A stretch of 9,091 bases of DNA. It comes from Clostridia bacterium (GTDB lineage: Bacteria; Bacillota; DSM-521; Neomoorellales; Neomoorellaceae). Position 1 is the first letter of the stretch, and each line of letters opens with the position of its first letter. The position numbers were made by a program, and so were the translations under genes. The notes under the pieces are model-generated. The model saw only the letters and a program-made list of their open reading frames with translations. It did not search any database and was not told where the DNA came from. The DNA is taken from NCBI GenBank assembly GCA_030445875.1, contig JASUSX010000069.1:1-9091 (forward strand). Direction: 5' to 3'. Below are positions 6,671-9,091 of the stretch, piece after piece.

Positions 6671-6704
6671 TTTCATGGCTCTACTGTATAGATTCGCCAT
6701 GAAA
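6671..6704 (+). repeat. 9-bp inverted repeat beside the transposase remnant
   Basis: TTTCATGGC (6671-6679) and GCCATGAAA (6696-6704) are perfect reverse complements separated by 16 bases. They lie just upstream of the transposase-like start on the - strand. This position fits a terminal or subterminal structure of the insertion sequence, or a hairpin protecting the transposase from outside transcription. The true element boundary cannot be fixed because the other end is missing. Confidence 0.5.
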
Positions 6705-6780
6705 GCGGAAAATCATGGTTAGTTGTTGTGGAATTTATGGCAGCTAATGGATTCCGGATGAGTTTCTTTATCCCTTGCCA

Positions 6781-6790
6781 CCCTTAAGGG
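6781..6790 (+). repeat. Palindrome in the ABC transporter upstream region
   Basis: CCCTTAAGGG is a perfect 10-bp palindrome in the 228-base non-coding region before the solute-binding protein gene. It could be an operator half of a regulator site. No regulator for the transporter is visible in the window. Confidence 0.3.
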
Positions 6791-6822
6791 GTAGTTTGGT
6801 CAACAGTCTCCTAGTGGCTCAG

Positions 6823-6850
6823 ACCCAACAGCGGAAGCCGTTGATTGGGT
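6823..6850 (+). other. Hairpin in the ABC transporter upstream region
   Basis: ACCCAACAGCGG (6823-6834) can pair with CCGTTG and TTGGGT (6838-6850) as a 12-bp stem with one bulged A, one G-T pair and a 3-base loop. No T tract follows, so it is not a simple terminator. It lies about 80 bases before the solute-binding protein start and could be an operator or a leader structure. No convincing -10/-35 promoter was found nearby. Confidence 0.4.
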
Positions 6851-6932
6851 TGGGGAATCCTTGTGAATCAGGTTTCGCACAATACTCGCTCCAACAAACG
6901 AGAGTTGAACATTTCGAAGGAGGGTCATATTC

Positions 6933-8234
6933 GTGATGTGGAGACGGATGATAGCATGGTTCGCAATTTTAATCTTTACATTGACCATGATTAGCGGCTG
7001 CGGCGGAAAATCTGAGGGACCAAAGATCGAATCCAAGCCTGACTCTGCAACATCTTCCGAACCGGTTAACCTACGTTTCCCGTCCTGGCAGTGGGGTCAG
7101 CCTGGCTACGATGAATTCTTTAAGGCCGCTATTGCCGAATTCCAGAAAACTCACCCGAACGTCATCTTTGAGAAAATCCCAGTTTCTAGCGCTAGCTATG
7201 TGGACACCTTGGTTAAGATGTTCGCCGCTAACGATCCGCCTGAAATCGTGCATTTTCAGACCCAACTATTCTATAAAGCGGCGGAAGCCGGCTGGCTCGA
7301 ATCCCTAGATGATCGCCTAAAGCAGACGGATATTCAGGGTAACTGGGCGCCATACCTGCTGGAAGCGGGAAAGGTCGGCGGGAAAACATTTGGCGTATGG
7401 ATATCGGGTTCCCCGATCGCCTTGATGTACAACAAGAAGATGTTTGCCAAGGCCAAAGTGGAAGTACCGAATACGCCTGAGGAGTTCGTGGCTGCGGCCA
7501 AGGCCCTGACAAAGAAGGACGCCAATGGAAACGTGGTCCAATTTGGTTATACCATTGCCAACAAGCCCGATGTCAACGCAAACACATATGGGCTAAGCCG
7601 ATTTGTGGTGGGCCTGGGCGGCAACTGGGGCAAAGAGGGTGGGCTCGATGTCTTGAATCCGAACAACAAGAAAGCCATTGAATTTGAGCAGGATCTGATC
7701 AAGGCCGGCGTAGTGCCGCTGGGTGCCGACCGGATCAAAGCTCGTGAGATCTTCTGGCAAGGCAAGGCAGCGATGATTCTCGAAGGTCCTTGGGTCATGA
7801 CCAGCATCAAGAGCGAGAATCCGTCACTATTGCCCGATGTGGGCGTGGCGCTCATACCATTCCCGAATCAGGTCGCATATCCCTCTAACGGTTTTGCCAT
7901 CGCAAAGAACCAGAAGCACAAAGAGATCGCCTGGGAGTTCATCGAGATGATCACCTCGCCAGAGTGGATGAAAAAGTACGGCGAGATGGCTGGCGTCACG
8001 CCTGCCCGGACCGGTGCTCTCAGCGAGAAGGCACTGAAGGACTATCCTTGGCTCTCGGTCTTTGCGGAAGTAGAAAAGAGCGGCAAGAACTACATGATCC
8101 CCGGACTCGAGAGCTACCAGAACGACATCGATAAGATCGTGATTAACCGGGTGGCGGATGTCTTCTTTGGGACCAAGAGCGTGGATGATGCCATAAGGGA
8201 GATTCAGGCCGACATGGAGAAGATGTTAAAGTAG
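6933..8234 (+). CDS. Sugar ABC transporter solute-binding lipoprotein (family 1)
   Basis: This 433-residue extracytoplasmic binding protein delivers a sugar or sugar-like ligand to the membrane permeases of an ABC importer. A basic N-terminus (WRR), a hydrophobic stretch (7-20) and the lipobox ISGC mark a lipoprotein signal peptide with Cys23 as the lipid anchor; an acidic/Ser-rich linker follows. The mature part has the family-1 layout: FKAAIAEFQKTHPNV near the start, then PPEIVHFQ, GWLESLDD, and later the MILEGPWVM and NGFAIAKNQKHKE blocks. GTG 6933 was preferred because AAGGAGG (6917-6923) is 9 bases before it; ATG 6936 is possible and changes one residue. Two stops in tandem (TAG TAA) end the gene. 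A permease gene starts 75 bases later behind a strong hairpin. The ligand is not evident; the acid-sugar neighbours suggest a sugar acid or its glycoside. Confidence 0.92.
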   Translation: MMWRRMIAWFAILIFTLTMISGCGGKSEGPKIESKPDSATSSEPVNLRFPSWQWGQPGYDEFFKAAIAEFQKTHPNVIFEKIPVSSASYVDTLVKMFAANDPPEIVHFQTQLFYKAAEAGWLESLDDRLKQTDIQGNWAPYLLEAGKVGGKTFGVWISGSPIALMYNKKMFAKAKVEVPNTPEEFVAAAKALTKKDANGNVVQFGYTIANKPDVNANTYGLSRFVVGLGGNWGKEGGLDVLNPNNKKAIEFEQDLIKAGVVPLGADRIKAREIFWQGKAAMILEGPWVMTSIKSENPSLLPDVGVALIPFPNQVAYPSNGFAIAKNQKHKEIAWEFIEMITSPEWMKKYGEMAGVTPARTGALSEKALKDYPWLSVFAEVEKSGKNYMIPGLESYQNDIDKIVINRVADVFFGTKSVDDAIREIQADMEKMLK

Positions 8235-8251
8235 TAATCGATTTGGCCGGC

Positions 8252-8282
8252 GCGGGCGGGCTCAACGCGTGGGCCCGCCCGC
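8252..8282 (+). other. GC-rich intercistronic hairpin between binding protein and permease genes
   Basis: GCGGGCGGGC (8252-8261) pairs perfectly with GCCCGCCCGC (8273-8282). Three further inner pairs, one of them a wobble, close a 5-base loop. No T tract follows and the next gene continues the operon. Such hairpins after binding-protein genes usually protect the upstream mRNA and damp downstream expression, so that the binding protein is made in excess over the permeases. Confidence 0.75.
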
Positions 8283-8309
8283 CTTACTTAACGGGGGAGG
8301 TGATTGCCA

Positions 8310-9091
8310 ATGCGCTCTCTGGCAATGCGACGGAAGTTGTTCGGGTTCAGTCTGGTCCTGCCTGCGGCGTTTTTTAGCGTCTTGCTGATCTCCTATCCGC
8401 TAATACGCACGTTCTGGATGAGCCTTCACAACTACAACCTCGCACGCCCCACGCGCATGTACCAGTTCACTGGCTTTAACCACTACGCGACTCTACTCCA
8501 GGACATACAGTTCTGGCACTCACTCCTGGTGATGCTAATTTACAGTGCTGCAGTTACGGTACTGGCGTATACCATCGGGCTGTGCGCAGCCCTTCTTCTG
8601 AATCGACGCACTCGGGCCGTGCAGATCGGCCGTATGCTCCTTACCCTGCCCTGGGCAGTTCCTGGCGTCGTGGGCGGCTTTGTGTTTGTCTGGATGTTCG
8701 ATGCCTCTTACGGGGTCTCAAACTACTTGCTGAACATGTTGGGAACCGTGAGATACCGGATTCCCTGGCTAGTCCAACCAGATACGGCCATGTTTGTCAT
8801 CATTTTGGCTGCTGTCTGGAAGACTGTCCCTTTAAATATGCTGACGCACCTGGCTGCCCTACAATCTGTTCCCGGTGAACTCTACGAAGCGGCGCGGGTG
8901 GACGGCGCCAGTATCGTACAGCAGTTTCGCTACATTACATGGCCGGCGCTCGCCCAGGTGCGTGCGGTGACGATTCTGCTTACCACCCTTCACGCCTTCC
9001 GGGAGTTCGGCCAGATCTATGTCATTTCCGGCGGCGGGCCCTCCCGTGCTACGGAAACACTGAGCGTCCAACTGTATGTGGAAGCCTTCGA
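8310..9091 (+). CDS. Sugar ABC transporter permease, MalF/UgpA type (3' end beyond window)
   Basis: The first 260 residues of an inner-membrane permease of the binding-protein-dependent transport family are present. ATG 8310 is preceded by GGAGGTGA (8296-8303) with a 6-base gap. Hydrophobic spans are seen at about 11-33, 70-98, 107-131, 160-182 and after 212, in keeping with the six-helix MalF-like subunits of about 290-300 residues. A periplasmic segment with YPLIRTFWMSLHNY follows the first helix. The ATPase-coupling EAA loop is clear (YEAARVDGAS with EAA at 193-195, then WPAL). It ends mid-codon at the window edge while still reading ISGGGPSRATETLSVQLY, a typical conserved stretch near the last helix, so roughly 30-40 residues are missing. 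A second permease should follow, and the ATPase may be encoded elsewhere. Confidence 0.93.
   Translation, partial: MRSLAMRRKLFGFSLVLPAAFFSVLLISYPLIRTFWMSLHNYNLARPTRMYQFTGFNHYATLLQDIQFWHSLLVMLIYSAAVTVLAYTIGLCAALLLNRRTRAVQIGRMLLTLPWAVPGVVGGFVFVWMFDASYGVSNYLLNMLGTVRYRIPWLVQPDTAMFVIILAAVWKTVPLNMLTHLAALQSVPGELYEAARVDGASIVQQFRYITWPALAQVRAVTILLTTLHAFREFGQIYVISGGGPSRATETLSVQLYVEAF

Noticed and set aside
6431..6691. An independent small protein starting at ATG 6431
   Set aside because: It is the second frame of the broken kinase continuing into antisense transposase sequence; it has no suitable ribosome binding site or own identity.
6299..6700. A complete 133-residue reverse-strand protein
   Set aside because: Its second half is the antisense of the kinase remnant, so the open frame is a chance fusion across the deletion joint. 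Only the first 40 or so residues after ATG 6655 look transposase-like.

Overview
The window looks like a GC-rich, low-GC-clade-derived bacterium of the Firmicutes, probably an anaerobic thermophile close to Moorella (Thermoanaerobacterales). This rests on protein style, strong AGGAGG-type ribosome binding sites and a sigma-54 regulatory layout, and was not tested by any search. The region is an accessory carbon-catabolism locus for acid sugars (sugar acids such as four-carbon threonate/erythronate-type compounds).

Left half (1-4635), an apparently intact regulated module. A rho-independent terminator (41-76) closes an off-window gene. A sigma-54 enhancer-binding activator follows (179-2107), with a PrpR_N sensor, a PAS domain, an AAA+ domain with GAFTGA, and a Fis-type HTH. 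After a second terminator (2161-2195) there is a textbook sigma-54 promoter (2277-2293). It drives a DUF1537 four-carbon acid-sugar kinase (2337-3587) and a PdxA2-type 4-phospho-acid-sugar dehydrogenase (3619-4635). In the characterised pathway the kinase phosphorylates D-threonate or a related acid at C4, and PdxA2 oxidatively decarboxylates the product to dihydroxyacetone phosphate plus CO2. The activator probably senses the substrate or an intermediate and switches the two genes on with RpoN.

Middle (4636-6932). A 287-base purine-rich non-coding stretch carries a perfect TATAAT. It is followed by an FAD-dependent oxidoreductase (4923-6287). Three bases after its stop lies the beginning of a second DUF1537 kinase gene, which is dead. 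It has a one-base deletion near 6345 and is cut off after roughly 78 codons at about 6526. There it abuts what looks like the reverse-strand 5' end of an IS1182-type transposase (about 6527-6655), with a 9-bp inverted repeat just outside it. The picture is of an insertion sequence that entered the second module, followed by a deletion that removed most of the kinase and most of the element.

Right end (6933-9091). A sugar ABC transporter begins with a lipoprotein solute-binding protein (6933-8234). A strong GC-rich intercistronic hairpin follows, then a MalF/UgpA-type permease (8310 onward) that runs off the window. The simplest reading is two acid-sugar modules side by side. The left one is complete for catabolism but has no transporter in view. 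The right one has an oxidoreductase and a transporter but has lost its kinase, so the left kinase may now serve both.
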